Source: Acidobacteriaceae bacterium
GTDB taxonomy: Bacteria > Acidobacteriota > Terriglobia > Terriglobales > Acidobacteriaceae
Assembly: GCA_028283625.1 (NCBI GenBank)
Contig: JAPWKG010000003.1
Coordinates: 19,147-83,146 of the forward strand
DNA: 64,000 nucleotides
Direction: 5' to 3'
The notes below the pieces were generated by a model. The model had not been told where the DNA came from. It saw nothing but the letters and a program-made list of their open reading frames with translations, and ran no database searches. This document shows positions 31,132 to 41,829 of the stretch, piece after piece. A program made the position numbers and the translations under genes. The number at the start of each line of letters is the position of its first letter. The stretch's first letter is position 1.

Positions 31132-32343
31132 ATGGCCAAGCTTTCAATCCGAGACCTAGACCTCACCGGCAAGCGCGTCTTCATTCGCGTCGACTTCAAC
31201 GTTCCTTTGAATAAAGAAGGTCAAATCACCGATGACACGCGAATTCGCGAGACGATCCCGACGATCGAATACGCGTTGCGCCGTCAGGCAAAGGTGATTC
31301 TTGCCGCCCATCTGGGACGCCCCAAGGGCAAGCACGTAGACTCCATGAGCCTGCGCCCTATCGTGGATCGCCTGCGCTCCCTGCTGGACCACGTTCTGGA
31401 CGAAGGCGAAAACGTCGCCTTCTCCCCGGACTGCGTTGGAGAGATCGCGCAAGAGCTCTCCGCCAATCTGGAACCCGGCCAGACGCTGCTGCTGGAAAAC
31501 CTCCGCTTCCATGCCGAGGAAGAAGCCAACGACCCCGAGTTTGCCCGCAAGCTCGCTTCACTCTGCGACGTCTATGTGAACGACGCCTTCGGTGCGGCGC
31601 ACCGAGCGCACGCTTCCACTGAAGGCATCACGCACTTCGTCAAGCAGTCCGCAGCCGGCCTGCTGATGGAAAAGGAATTGAACTACCTGGGCAAGGCCGT
31701 GGGTGAGCCCAATCGTCCGTTCGTCGCCATCATCGGCGGAGCGAAGGTCTCGGACAAGATCGAGGTCATCAACTCCATGCTGGACAAGGTCGATTCGCTG
31801 CTCATCGGCGGCGCAATGGCCTACACCTTCCTCAATGCGCAGGGCCAGACAACCGGCAAGTCGCTGGTCGAAGCCGACAAGTACGACGTTGCGCTGGCAG
31901 CGCTGACCAAGGCCAAGGAGCGCGGCGTAAAGTTCCTGCTTCCGGTCGATCACATGCTTGCCGACAAGTTCTCCGCCGACGCAAAGACCGAAGTCTTCTC
32001 CGGCACCGGCGCATTCCCCTCCGAGATGATGGCGCTCGACATCGGCCCGGAAACCATTAAGCTCTTTGCAGAAGAAGTGTCCAACGCGGCCACCATCGTG
32101 TGGAACGGCCCGATGGGCGTTGCGGAGCTCGCTCCGTTTGCCAAGGGCACCAACTCCGTGGCGCGTGCCATCTCCAAGAACGAAGAAAGCATTTCCATCG
32201 TTGGCGGCGGTGACTCCGTAGCCGCACTTCATAACTCCGGCGTAGCCGACAAGATCACCCACATCTCCACCGGCGGCGGAGCCTCGCTCGAATTCCTGGA
32301 AGGTAAGACCCTGCCTGGCGTTGCCGCTCTGACCAACAAGTAA
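31132..32343 (+). CDS. pgk: Phosphoglycerate kinase
   Basis: LTGKRVFIRVDFNVPLNKEGQITDDTRIRETIPTIEYAL, FGAAHRAHASTEGI, SIVGGGDSVAA and ISTGGGASLEFLEGKTLPGV. Confidence 0.98.
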   Translation: MAKLSIRDLDLTGKRVFIRVDFNVPLNKEGQITDDTRIRETIPTIEYALRRQAKVILAAHLGRPKGKHVDSMSLRPIVDRLRSLLDHVLDEGENVAFSPDCVGEIAQELSANLEPGQTLLLENLRFHAEEEANDPEFARKLASLCDVYVNDAFGAAHRAHASTEGITHFVKQSAAGLLMEKELNYLGKAVGEPNRPFVAIIGGAKVSDKIEVINSMLDKVDSLLIGGAMAYTFLNAQGQTTGKSLVEADKYDVALAALTKAKERGVKFLLPVDHMLADKFSADAKTEVFSGTGAFPSEMMALDIGPETIKLFAEEVSNAATIVWNGPMGVAELAPFAKGTNSVARAISKNEESISIVGGGDSVAALHNSGVADKITHISTGGGASLEFLEGKTLPGVAALTNK

Positions 32344-32480
32344 CCCTCAAGGCTGAGACATCGGTGGAAGCTCGCTTCCTTGCGAACTTCCGCCGAATAG
32401 CGCACGGCAGCTCTTGCAATCACCGAGCCTGAGCCCGTAATCTCCTCAGACCCATTGAGCTTTACCCTGAAAGGACCGAG

Positions 32481-33230
32481 ATGCGTAAGCCCATCATTGC
32501 CGGCAATTGGAAGATGTACAAAACGCCGAAGGAATCACTTGCTTTCCTCGACGCTTTCCTACCGCTGGTCGAGGCACACACACGTGACGAAATCCTTCTC
32601 TTCCCCACAATGAGCTCGCTGGCTTACGTGCTGGAAGCATCAGAAGGAACCAATGTGAATGCGGGTGCACAGAATATGCACTGGCTGAATGAAGGTCCGT
32701 ACACAGGGCAGACGTCTCCCACCATGCTGGTTTCGATCGGTTGCCGTCATGTTCTGCTGGGGCACTCCGAGCAGCGCCTCTACTTCAATGAAACGTATGA
32801 GCGCGTCAACCTGAAGTTGAAAGCAGCCATCAATCACGGCATTACCCCGATTGTCTGCGTAGGCGAAATGCTCGCCGAGCGGGAAGACGGTCGAACAGAA
32901 GAAACGCTTCGCCACCAGATCCGCGCATCGCTGCGCAATATCTCTCCCTCGGAAGCTCGCCGTCTGGTCATCGCCTATGAACCCATCTGGGCTATCGGCA
33001 CCGGCTCCACTGCAACACCTGAGGTTGCCGCAGAAGCTCACGCCATCCTGCGCCACGAGCTGACCCAGTGCGTTGGCGAAGCAACCGCCGAGAACACGCG
33101 CATCCTGTACGGCGGCTCGGTTAAACCGGAGAACATCTCAGAGCTGATGCGTCAGGATGGTATTGATGGCGCACTCGTCGGCGGAGCCTCGCTGGTTCCC
33201 ACAACCTTTGCCAACATCGTCCACTACTAA
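32481..33230 (+). CDS. tpiA: Triosephosphate isomerase
   Basis: MRKPIIAGNWKMYKT, VLLGHSEQRLYF, VIAYEPIWAIGTG and ILYGGSVKPENI. Confidence 0.98.
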   Translation: MRKPIIAGNWKMYKTPKESLAFLDAFLPLVEAHTRDEILLFPTMSSLAYVLEASEGTNVNAGAQNMHWLNEGPYTGQTSPTMLVSIGCRHVLLGHSEQRLYFNETYERVNLKLKAAINHGITPIVCVGEMLAEREDGRTEETLRHQIRASLRNISPSEARRLVIAYEPIWAIGTGSTATPEVAAEAHAILRHELTQCVGEATAENTRILYGGSVKPENISELMRQDGIDGALVGGASLVPTTFANIVHY

Positions 33231-33235
33231 GCTAA

Positions 33236-33904
33236 CTAGCGAACCACCCCGGCCTGATCCATAGGCCAATACACAAACGCAGCACGACCGTAGATCAGAT
33301 TTCGCGGCACCGGGCCAAAGTCCCGGCTGTCGCTTGAGATCGTCCGATGGTCTCCCATGACAAAGTAATTTCCAGAGGGCACCACCATCTCCGGCATGGA
33401 GCGGTCGTCCTGGAAACGAAGCGGCACATAGGCCTCCTTCAACACTTTGCCATTCAGCCATACCTGACCGTGGTCGATACTGAGCGTATCGCCGGGCAGC
33501 GCGATGACGCGTTTGATGTAGCTCTTCGTCGTGTCGTGCGGATAATAGAACACGACGATGTCACCGCGAACAATGCGGTCCCCAATCAGCCCACCCAGGT
33601 GGGAGTAGGCGAACTTGTTGATAAACAGGCGGTCCTGGTCCTCCAGCATAGGCAACATGCTGGTGCCTTCCACGCGCACAGGTTGATAAAGCACCAGGAT
33701 GACGAAGACCGCGGCAACCACAGCCAGAACATCCCACATCCAACTCCGCGAGCGCACCAAACGCCGTTCCGGTTCGCTGACTATCGTTGAGTTTTGTGTT
33801 GGTATCTCGTTCACTGCGGCTAATCCGTCACTTTTCTCTACAACAATTAGACGATGACCGAACCCATTTCGACAACGGTCAACTACGACAAACGTTTGTT
33901 CCAT
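33236..33904 (-). CDS. lepB: Signal peptidase I (true start may be internal)
   Basis: VRVEGTSMLPMLEDQDRLFINKF (Ser), SYIKRVIALPGDTLSID (Lys), YFVMGDHRTISSDSRDFGPVPRNLIYGRA. Confidence 0.94.
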   Translation of the reverse strand: MEQTFVVVDRCRNGFGHRLIVVEKSDGLAAVNEIPTQNSTIVSEPERRLVRSRSWMWDVLAVVAAVFVILVLYQPVRVEGTSMLPMLEDQDRLFINKFAYSHLGGLIGDRIVRGDIVVFYYPHDTTKSYIKRVIALPGDTLSIDHGQVWLNGKVLKEAYVPLRFQDDRSMPEMVVPSGNYFVMGDHRTISSDSRDFGPVPRNLIYGRAAFVYWPMDQAGVVR

Positions 33905-33992
33905 TTTCAGATTGGATTCTCATCACTCGAAAGAACCATTCGCTGCCAGTCTTCAACGCTTTGCGCTAGAATGGTGCAGCCCAGAAAATGCT

Positions 33993-34958
33993 ATGGCTAC
34001 ATCGCCCATGTCTTCGCCGTCCCCTGCTGAAAAAACGAACGCCGCACCAGCTGATCTCCAAGGCCTCGTCACGGAGAAGCTGAACGAAGCTTCAGCCGGT
34101 CTGGACATGAAGTCGGCGATCGATATCGCCCGCATTATCAATGCGGAAGACGCCAAGGTCGCGGCCGCCGTCAAAAAAGCTCTGCCGGAAATTGCCATGG
34201 TGATCGACACCGTAGCGCGCTCTCTGCGCGATGGCGGACGCCTGATTTATGTCGGCGCAGGCTCTTCAGGACGTATCGCCGCACTGGACGCCTCCGAGTG
34301 CCCCCCCACCTTCTCGACCGTGCCGCAACAGGTGCAGTACCTGATGGCCGGCGGCCCGAAAGCGCTCGCCTCTGCCTCAGATGTCAACGAAGATTCTCCC
34401 GAACTCGGCCAGCGTGACGTAGCCAAGCGCCGTCCCACGCGCAAAGACATTGTGATCGGCGTTTCGGCCTCGGGCCGCACGCCCTACGTCGTCGGTGCCG
34501 TGGAGTACGCGCGCGCACGCGGCGCCAAGACCGCAGCCGTCGTCTGCAACCCGAACTCAGACCTCTCTCAGGTGGCCGACATCACGATTCTTGCGGAAGT
34601 AGGCCCGGAAGTCATCTCGGGGTCAACGCGCATGAAGGCCTCCAGTGCGCAGAAGATGATCCTAAACATGATCACCACCGGCGCAATGACCCGGCTGGGA
34701 TATGTGTATGACAATCTGATGGTGAACGTGCACATGAAGAACGCCAAGCTCGTCGAGCGTGGCATCCGTGTGCTGATGCGCCTCTGCGAGATTGACCGCG
34801 ACACGGCGATTCGAACGATCAAATCCGCGGGCAAATCCATCCCGATCGCCGTCGTAATGCTGAAAGCGAACGTGGACAAGATGGAGGCGGTACGCCGTCT
34901 GCAGAAATCAGACGGCAACGTCCGCCTTGCGATCGAAGACTCTCGCCTGGAGCTGTAA
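33993..34958 (+). CDS. murQ: N-acetylmuramic acid 6-phosphate etherase
   Basis: GRLIYVGAGSSGRIAALDASECPPTF, IVIGVSASGRTPYVVGAVEYAR, VISGSTRMKASSAQKMILNMITTGAMTRLGYVYDNLMVNV. Confidence 0.95.
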   Translation: MATSPMSSPSPAEKTNAAPADLQGLVTEKLNEASAGLDMKSAIDIARIINAEDAKVAAAVKKALPEIAMVIDTVARSLRDGGRLIYVGAGSSGRIAALDASECPPTFSTVPQQVQYLMAGGPKALASASDVNEDSPELGQRDVAKRRPTRKDIVIGVSASGRTPYVVGAVEYARARGAKTAAVVCNPNSDLSQVADITILAEVGPEVISGSTRMKASSAQKMILNMITTGAMTRLGYVYDNLMVNVHMKNAKLVERGIRVLMRLCEIDRDTAIRTIKSAGKSIPIAVVMLKANVDKMEAVRRLQKSDGNVRLAIEDSRLEL

Positions 34959-35302
34959 AGCGTGCTCTTCGGTTCGGCGTCGATTTACCCCGCGCGCGAA
35001 CAACGAGCAGCTGCTTCTCTCATCGCCTGCGCTGCTGCCGTACACCTTTGCATCCTCAAACAGCATTTTCGGATCGATCACCTCTCGCAGTTTTCTCTCA
35101 TGCTTGAACATCGCTGCGGTTTAACGCTCGCGCTCGCCTTACTTTGGATGAGCGTGGAGACGATGAATGTCCTTCTCCACGCGGCCTATCCGAGGCGTCA
35201 CCGAAGCGCTCGATTCCAATGATGCATCGATGCTCTCGAGAAACTTCTTCCTGCACCACAAAGCGGAAGCCAGAAGCATGAGAGTCGTCGTACTCTGAGC
35301 GC

Positions 35303-36502
35303 ATGCCTTCCCTCTCTGCGGCCCCCAACAAAGCAGTCGTGCGCACGGTTTACCTGTTTGCAGCCGTCGCGTGCCTGCTGTGGTTGCTGGCTCTGCTCTC
35401 CACGCACGCTGTGCTCTTCCCAGGCGGCCCTAACTTCGAAGACATCCTGGTCTACAAAGGCCGGTTTACCCTTTACCACTCAAAAAAGTTCTTTACCTCG
35501 CATGCGTACTCCGCCTTTGCCTACCCTGCCGGCTCGGCTCCGATCTATGCGTTTCTTTACCAAACACGCAACGCACTCGCTCTCTACCTGGGGAGCGCAT
35601 TCGTGGCAATCGCCGTTGCGCTGCTGACACTCTATCTCTACCTGCGACGCAGCAAGGCTCTCTTCCTCCTCCTGCCGCTACTCACGCTCAGCTTCCCGCT
35701 CGTCTTCCTCGTTCAACGAGCCAACATTGAGCTGTATCTCTGGTCGATGGTGGCAACCGGTTTACTGCTTTATGCGGGCGGGCGTCGTTACGCGGCGGCT
35801 ATTCTCTTTGGTCTCTGCGCAGCAACCAAGCTCTATCCGATTTTTCTTCTGGGACTCTTCCTCAGCCGCAAGCGCGATCTTCCCGTATTCCTTACCGGAA
35901 CCCTTGCAGCTGTGCTCGCTATGTGCGCAGCCATTGCCTACGCCGGTCCGAGCTTTACGATCGCCGCCCATGGTTTCTTTTCAGGAGTGGACCGCTTTCA
36001 GGGTCATTACGCACAGACCGTACGCTCCACAGAGGTCAGCTGGGACCACTGTCTCTTCTCGCCGGTTAAGGTCTGGAGCATGACGCATCCGCTCTCACTG
36101 CACGACTGGATGCTCCCCTACTACATGGTTGCCGGAACCCTCTGCGTGGCGCTCTTTCTGCGTATCCGCAGAATGCCCGACCTCAATCGCATGGTATTTC
36201 TCACCGCGGCCATGGTCTCGCTGCCGCCGGTCTCCTACGCCTACACGCTGACCCACCTCATGCTCCCTACCCTTCTGCTGCTCGTAGCTCTTTTGCAGAA
36301 TGAGCGGCCTCCCGCCTCGGCAAAATGGTGCTTTTCCGGACTTTTATTCCTCTTCCTTCCGCTAATTGCGCTTTCGGCTGTACAACCCTTTCCAGCGGGT
36401 CCCGTCCAATCACTCGTACTACTTTTTGTGCTGCTGCTGCCATCAGTGGCGCCCTGGCCTTCAATACGACCCGTCGAGAGGCAACTCACACCGGCGGCAT
36501 AG
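35303..36502 (+). CDS. Polytopic glycosyltransferase-87/DUF2029-like membrane protein
   Basis: Multi-TM protein; NFEDILVYKGRFTLYHS, IELYLWSMVATGLLLYAGGRRYAAAILFGLCAATKLYPIFLLGLFL. Confidence 0.7.
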   Translation: MPSLSAAPNKAVVRTVYLFAAVACLLWLLALLSTHAVLFPGGPNFEDILVYKGRFTLYHSKKFFTSHAYSAFAYPAGSAPIYAFLYQTRNALALYLGSAFVAIAVALLTLYLYLRRSKALFLLLPLLTLSFPLVFLVQRANIELYLWSMVATGLLLYAGGRRYAAAILFGLCAATKLYPIFLLGLFLSRKRDLPVFLTGTLAAVLAMCAAIAYAGPSFTIAAHGFFSGVDRFQGHYAQTVRSTEVSWDHCLFSPVKVWSMTHPLSLHDWMLPYYMVAGTLCVALFLRIRRMPDLNRMVFLTAAMVSLPPVSYAYTLTHLMLPTLLLLVALLQNERPPASAKWCFSGLLFLFLPLIALSAVQPFPAGPVQSLVLLFVLLLPSVAPWPSIRPVERQLTPAA

Positions 36503-36517
36503 AGGATCTTTTGCTGG

Positions 36518-37279
36518 ATGCTGAACGGACAAAAAATTGCGGTCGTACTTCCTGCATACAATGCAAGCAAAACTCTGGAACGCACATTTCGAGAGATCGA
36601 TCTAAGCATCGTCGATGACGTCATCCTCACCGATGATGCAAGTAAAGATGACACGATCGCTGTTGCCCGCGGACTGGGTATCCACACGGTTCGGCACGAG
36701 AAGAACCTCGGCTATGGCGGCAACCAGAAGACCTGTTACACCGCAGCACTACAGCGCGGTGCGGACGTCATCGTGATGGTTCATCCGGACTATCAGTACA
36801 CGCCCAGGCTCGTTCCAGCACTCTCCAGCATGATCGCTTATGGTGAGTTCGACTACGTTCTTGCCTCGCGCATTCTCGGCACAGGTGCGCTTGCAGGCGG
36901 CATGCCGCTGTACAAGTACATCTCCAACCGCGCGCTGACGTTTAGTGAGAACATTCTGCTCGGCCAGAAGCTCTCTGAATACCACACCGGTTACCGGGCC
37001 TGGAGCCGCAAAGTGCTGGAACAGCTGCCTCTGCAATCCTGCTCCAACGACTTCGTCTTCGACAACCAGATGCTCGCCATGGCAACGTGGTTCGGCTTCC
37101 GCGTCGGTGAAGTTTCGTGCCCGACCAAATACTTCCCCGAAGCTTCGTCCATCAACTTCCGGCGCAGCGTCACCTACGGGCTCGGCGTCATGAAAACCGC
37201 GGTGCAATACCGCCTGGCGAAAATGGGCATCAAACAAAGCAGTCTGTTTGACGACAATCCAGCAGCAAGACTGCTCTAA
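36518..37279 (+). CDS. Family 2 glycosyltransferase
   Basis: KIAVVLPAYNASKTLERTFREID, DDVILTDDASKDDTIAVA, MVHPDYQYTPRLVPAL. Confidence 0.88.
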   Translation: MLNGQKIAVVLPAYNASKTLERTFREIDLSIVDDVILTDDASKDDTIAVARGLGIHTVRHEKNLGYGGNQKTCYTAALQRGADVIVMVHPDYQYTPRLVPALSSMIAYGEFDYVLASRILGTGALAGGMPLYKYISNRALTFSENILLGQKLSEYHTGYRAWSRKVLEQLPLQSCSNDFVFDNQMLAMATWFGFRVGEVSCPTKYFPEASSINFRRSVTYGLGVMKTAVQYRLAKMGIKQSSLFDDNPAARLL

Positions 37280-37300
37280 AGAACCGAGGCCCTCCGCACG

Positions 37301-38812
37301 TTGATCCGCACCCTAAGCAAACTCTGGATACTGCAACCTTCCACGCGCCGCGACCGCCTGCTTCTGACGCTTCCGTTTTATGGGCTCTATCTTGTGCTGC
37401 TGGTGCGGCACGTGGTCTGGCGCGATGAAATCAATGCGTGGGCCATCAGCTTTGTCTCCACCAATCTTGGCGATCTGCTGCACCGGGTGCATTACGAGGC
37501 ACACCCTGCGATGTGGTATCTCCTGCTCTTCGCAGGCGGGCGCATCACCCATGCCGTCTGGATGCTCAAGCTCATTCAGGGACTCATCGGTACCGGGATC
37601 TACGCTTACTTCGCATGGAACGCGCCGCTGAGGCGCCTGGAGTACCTGCTCATTCTGCTGAGCTACTACTTCACCTTCGAATACACCATTCTGGCCCGCA
37701 TGTACGGTCTCGAAGTTCTCTTTGCGATGATCTACATCCGCAACCGCATTCAACACCCGGAACGTGTTCTAAGAAACACGCTCTGGATCTTCCTGATAGC
37801 CAATGTAGACATTACCGCCTCCATTCTCGCGGGCGGTCTACTGCTTGAGTACTGGGCAAGCATGCTCAGCGAAACAACCGCACCGCGCACAGAATTCATC
37901 CGTCACAAAATTTTGCCCTCGTTCGCCCTCTTCGTACTGGCGATGGCAACCTGCATTGGTACGCTCTGGCCCGCGAAAGATATTGGCTGGAATGCCACGG
38001 GAAAGATCTTTTCTCACTTCTGGGAAGCCGGTCATCTGGTGCAAGCCGCCATCAAATGGATCGCACTCCCCTGGATTCCGATGCCAATCAACATCGTGGT
38101 CTCCTGGGATACAGAAGACTGGCCCTACTTCTTTGCCATGGGTGCCATTGCCATCCTGCTTTACCTGATCTACCGCCCGCACTGGAAGCAGATGATCATG
38201 GTCGTGAGCATGCTGATCGCAGGCATTTTCTTCAGCCATGCCACCGGCGTTGCGGGCGTACGTCATACCGGAACGATCTTTCTGGCCACGCTGCTTTCCC
38301 TCTGGATCTGGCGCGCCAAGGGAGAGAATGTCTCTCCGCTGCTCTACATCCTGCTCATCATGATCGCGGTCCCCGGCGGCATCGCAATCGCCGACCAGTT
38401 CCGCGCCCCCTATACCGACGGAGACGCTACCGCCGATTGGATCCGCGAGCACCACCTCGAACACATGATGATCTTTGGCTCGCTGGACACCAACATGCTC
38501 GGCGTTCCCCAGAGGCTCGACCTGCCGTACTACCAGCTCAACGGCCAAGTGCTCTCGCGTGTTCTTACCTTCAACCGGCAGCGCGATGACTATGACCCGC
38601 TCACGGAGCTCTCCCCACGGCTCATCGCCGGCATGCACAAGGAGCACGTCCATCAGGCGCTGCTGATTGACATCGTCGCGCTCACCCGGCAGCAGCAACA
38701 GCAGCTGCAACATGCTGGATTCCACCAGCAGCTTCTGGTGAAGTTCGACCGGGGATTTGTAGGCGATGAGTATAGCTTCGTTTACCTCATCCAGGACGAA
38801 ACGCGGCCGTAA
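37301..38812 (+). CDS. Polytopic membrane protein, GT-C-like (TTG start)
   Basis: Multi-TM protein with VVWRDEINAWAISFVSTNLGDLLHRVHYEAHPAMWYLLLF, an acidic motif in the first extracytoplasmic loop typical of GT-C enzymes. Confidence 0.6.
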   Translation: MIRTLSKLWILQPSTRRDRLLLTLPFYGLYLVLLVRHVVWRDEINAWAISFVSTNLGDLLHRVHYEAHPAMWYLLLFAGGRITHAVWMLKLIQGLIGTGIYAYFAWNAPLRRLEYLLILLSYYFTFEYTILARMYGLEVLFAMIYIRNRIQHPERVLRNTLWIFLIANVDITASILAGGLLLEYWASMLSETTAPRTEFIRHKILPSFALFVLAMATCIGTLWPAKDIGWNATGKIFSHFWEAGHLVQAAIKWIALPWIPMPINIVVSWDTEDWPYFFAMGAIAILLYLIYRPHWKQMIMVVSMLIAGIFFSHATGVAGVRHTGTIFLATLLSLWIWRAKGENVSPLLYILLIMIAVPGGIAIADQFRAPYTDGDATADWIREHHLEHMMIFGSLDTNMLGVPQRLDLPYYQLNGQVLSRVLTFNRQRDDYDPLTELSPRLIAGMHKEHVHQALLIDIVALTRQQQQQLQHAGFHQQLLVKFDRGFVGDEYSFVYLIQDETRP

Positions 38813-38895
38813 ACACCCCGCGGGAGCCACACCGGCTCCCCGCATCCAGGTCGGCAACGCCTTTCCGTGCTGCACTTTCGTAAACTATTCAGGTT

Positions 38896-40176
38896 ATGGA
38901 CAAATTCGTCATTCGCGGCGGCAACCCCCTTCTCGGCACCATCAAGGTGTCCGGTGCCAAAAACTCGGCTCTTCCCTGCATGGCTGCAGCCATCCTGACG
39001 GAGGACGAAGTTGTTCTGGAAAACATTCCGCAGGTGCGGGACATTGAAACCGAGCGCAAACTGCTGGAGGCCATGGGGGCCGAAGTGGAGCTCGGCTATG
39101 GACGCGCGCAGCATCGAACCACCATCAAGTGCGCCATCCTCTCCGACCCCGTGGCCAAGTACGAAATCGTCAAAACCATGCGAGCGTCCTCGCTGGTGCT
39201 TGGCCCGCTCGTCGCACGCACCGGCATGGCGCGCGTTGCCATGCCCGGAGGCTGCAACATCGGCGGCCGCCCTATCGACCTGCACATCAAAGGTCTTGAA
39301 GCCATGGGGGCAACCATCACGCAGGACCACGGCTACCTGGAAGCCCGTGCCGATCGCCTGAAGGGTGCACACATCGTCTTCGACAAGATCACCGTAACGG
39401 GAACGGAAGATCTTCTGATGGCCGCCGCGCTTGCCGACGGCGAATCACTCTTTGAGAACTGCGCACGCGAGCCCGAGGTCACCGACCTTGCAGCGATGCT
39501 CAACGGCATGGGGGCTCAGATCGAAGGCGCAGGCACTTCGACCATGCGCATCAAGGGCGTTTCGAAGCTGCACGGCGTCCGACACCGCATCAATCCTGAT
39601 CGCATCGAAGCCGGGACGTTCCTCATCGCAGGCGCGATTACCGGCGGCGACCTCAACGTGGATTGCTGCAACCCCGAACACCTCGGCTCCCTGCTGAGCA
39701 AGCTGGAACAGTGCGGCGTGAAGCTGGAGATTGGCAAAGAAAACGTGCGCGTTCACTCCGGCGGCAAGCTGACCGCAACGGATATCTCCACCGAAGAGTA
39801 CCCGGGCTTCCCCACCGACATGCAGGCGCAGTTCATGGCTCTGCTGACGCAGTGTGAAGGTGCATCGCTGGTCACGGAAAACATCTTCGAAAACCGCTTC
39901 ATGCATGTGGGCGAACTCAACCGCATGGGCGCCAACATCAGCGTCTCAGGCCGCACAGCAACCGTGCGCGGCAAGACGCCGCTACAGGGTGCAGCCGTTA
40001 TGTGCTCCGACCTTCGTGCTTCCGCCGCTCTGGTGCTTGGAGCACTGGTTGCCGATGGAGAGTCGATCCTCGATCGTGTGTATCACATGGATCGCGGCTA
40101 CGAGCGCCTTGAAGAAAAGCTGCGAGGCGTCGGTGCTCAGATTCGCCGCATGGGCGAGATCTTCGGCAAGAAATAA
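38896..40176 (+). CDS. murA: UDP-N-acetylglucosamine 1-carboxyvinyltransferase
   Basis: [34 protein letters not shown], catalytic-Cys loop [39 protein letters not shown]. Confidence 0.98.
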   Translation: MDKFVIRGGNPLLGTIKVSGAKNSALPCMAAAILTEDEVVLENIPQVRDIETERKLLEAMGAEVELGYGRAQHRTTIKCAILSDPVAKYEIVKTMRASSLVLGPLVARTGMARVAMPGGCNIGGRPIDLHIKGLEAMGATITQDHGYLEARADRLKGAHIVFDKITVTGTEDLLMAAALADGESLFENCAREPEVTDLAAMLNGMGAQIEGAGTSTMRIKGVSKLHGVRHRINPDRIEAGTFLIAGAITGGDLNVDCCNPEHLGSLLSKLEQCGVKLEIGKENVRVHSGGKLTATDISTEEYPGFPTDMQAQFMALLTQCEGASLVTENIFENRFMHVGELNRMGANISVSGRTATVRGKTPLQGAAVMCSDLRASAALVLGALVADGESILDRVYHMDRGYERLEEKLRGVGAQIRRMGEIFGKK

Positions 40177-40236
40177 ACGCTTCCGGCATCATTCCTGAAA
40201 ACGCTGCGCAGGCATCGCGCTAGGATAACTAGCAAG

Positions 40237-41781
40237 ATGAATGCGCAGCTTTTCTTTCAGGCACCTAAAGACTTTTCGACGCCGCTTCTCGTTATCTTCG
40301 CCGTGGATATCGCCACCAGCAAGGGAGAGGCGCCCTCGCCTGCCCTGCTGACCACCTCAAACGTGATCGCACGCAACGCCTCACGCTGGCTAAGCACTGG
40401 AGAGTTCAAAGCCGGACTCGGCGAGACGCTGTTGCTCCATGCCCCGGAAGATATCGCAGCCGATCGCCTGCTCATCGTCGGGCTTGGCAAGGCGAAGTCG
40501 CTTTCTCTGGTGGAGTTGCGCAAAGGAGCAGGCACCGCCGTTCGCTTCGCTCGCCCACGCGGGCTGCGCGATCTGGCGCTGGGTTTTCCTGAGCTGCAGG
40601 CTCTTTCGGACGAACCCTCAACAGGGCTGGCCCAGCCATGGATCGCACGCGTTCTCGCAGAAGGCGCACAGCTTGCCAACTTCGATATCGACACCTATCG
40701 CTCCGACCACACGGACCAGAGCATGCACCGCGTTTCGCTGCTTCATGAAAAGGCAGACAAGAAGCTGCAGTCGGAGATTCAACAAGGTTTCCATGAAGGC
40801 ATCGTCCTTGGAGAATCACAAAACTTCGCTCGCATGCTGATCAACGAGCCGGGTAACGTTCTTACCCCTACCGAGCTCGGAAAGCGCACCGCAGCCATGG
40901 CGGCAGAGGTCGGGCTGCAGTGCGAGGTTCACTCGACAGAGAAACTTCTGGAGCTGGGTATGGGAGCCTTTTATGCCGTCGCCAAGGGCTCCGAACAACC
41001 GCCGGCACTCATCGTACTGCGCTATGAGCCAGAGCAGCCTGTAGCCGACGACGCACCGACACTTGGCCTCGTCGGCAAGGGCATCACCTTCGACACTGGG
41101 GGCATCTCGCTCAAGCCGGCAGACGGCATGGACAAAATGAAGTACGACATGGGCGGTGCCGCTGCAATGCTCGGTGCCATGCGGGCAATCGCATTGCTGA
41201 AGCCACAGGTACGCGTGCTTTCCGTAATTTGTTCCTGCGAGAACATGCCTTCAGGCAGCTCCTACAAGCCAGGCGATGTACTCACCGCGATGAGTGGTAC
41301 CACGATCGAGGTCTTGAACACGGACGCGGAGGGTCGGCTGGTGCTTGCCGATGGACTTCACTACGCCAAGACGCTCGGCGCAACGCACCTGATCAACGCC
41401 GCGACCCTCACGGGTGCCATCGGCGTCGCGCTTGGTCAGCTCAACGCAGGTCTGTTTTCCAACGACGACAACACCTGCGCACAGTTTCAACGTGCGCTTA
41501 CGCTCAGCGGCGAGAAGTTCTGGCGGATGCCCTGCACGGACGACTATCGCGACGTCATCAAGAGCTCGATTGGCGACATCATGAACACCGGCGGCTCACG
41601 CTATGGCGGCGCAATCTCCGCTGCCATGTTCCTCAAAGAGTTTGCAGGCGACACGCCCTGGATTCATCTCGACATCGCCAACATGGCCTGGATCGACGAC
41701 GTTCGTCCGTGGCAAAGCAAGGGCCCTGCAGGCGTCGGCGTTCGTTCGATTGTGGAGTGGGCACGCAGCTACCAAGGCTAG
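40237..41781 (+). CDS. pepA: Leucyl aminopeptidase (M17)
   Basis: VGKGITFDTGGISLKPADGMDKMKYDMGGAAAMLGAM, EVLNTDAEGRLVLADGLHYA. Confidence 0.96.
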   Translation: MNAQLFFQAPKDFSTPLLVIFAVDIATSKGEAPSPALLTTSNVIARNASRWLSTGEFKAGLGETLLLHAPEDIAADRLLIVGLGKAKSLSLVELRKGAGTAVRFARPRGLRDLALGFPELQALSDEPSTGLAQPWIARVLAEGAQLANFDIDTYRSDHTDQSMHRVSLLHEKADKKLQSEIQQGFHEGIVLGESQNFARMLINEPGNVLTPTELGKRTAAMAAEVGLQCEVHSTEKLLELGMGAFYAVAKGSEQPPALIVLRYEPEQPVADDAPTLGLVGKGITFDTGGISLKPADGMDKMKYDMGGAAAMLGAMRAIALLKPQVRVLSVICSCENMPSGSSYKPGDVLTAMSGTTIEVLNTDAEGRLVLADGLHYAKTLGATHLINAATLTGAIGVALGQLNAGLFSNDDNTCAQFQRALTLSGEKFWRMPCTDDYRDVIKSSIGDIMNTGGSRYGGAISAAMFLKEFAGDTPWIHLDIANMAWIDDVRPWQSKGPAGVGVRSIVEWARSYQG

Positions 41782-41822
41782 CACGTAGGTCCTGCTCCCC
41801 ACGGTGAGCAGGACCTACGTGC
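41781..41822. terminator. Bidirectional terminator-like hairpin downstream of pepA
   Basis: 17-bp perfect stem gcacgtaggtcctgctc / gagcaggacctacgtgc with an 8-nt loop. It begins in the pepA stop codon. Confidence 0.75.
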
Positions 41823-41829
41823 CTGACGT

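Noticed and set aside
34959-35302. Roughly 340-bp gap between murQ and the GT87-like gene as a possible small gene or ncRNA
   Set aside because: Short overlapping ORFs on both strands lack recognisable features, and I see no strong hairpin or promoter. Left unannotated.
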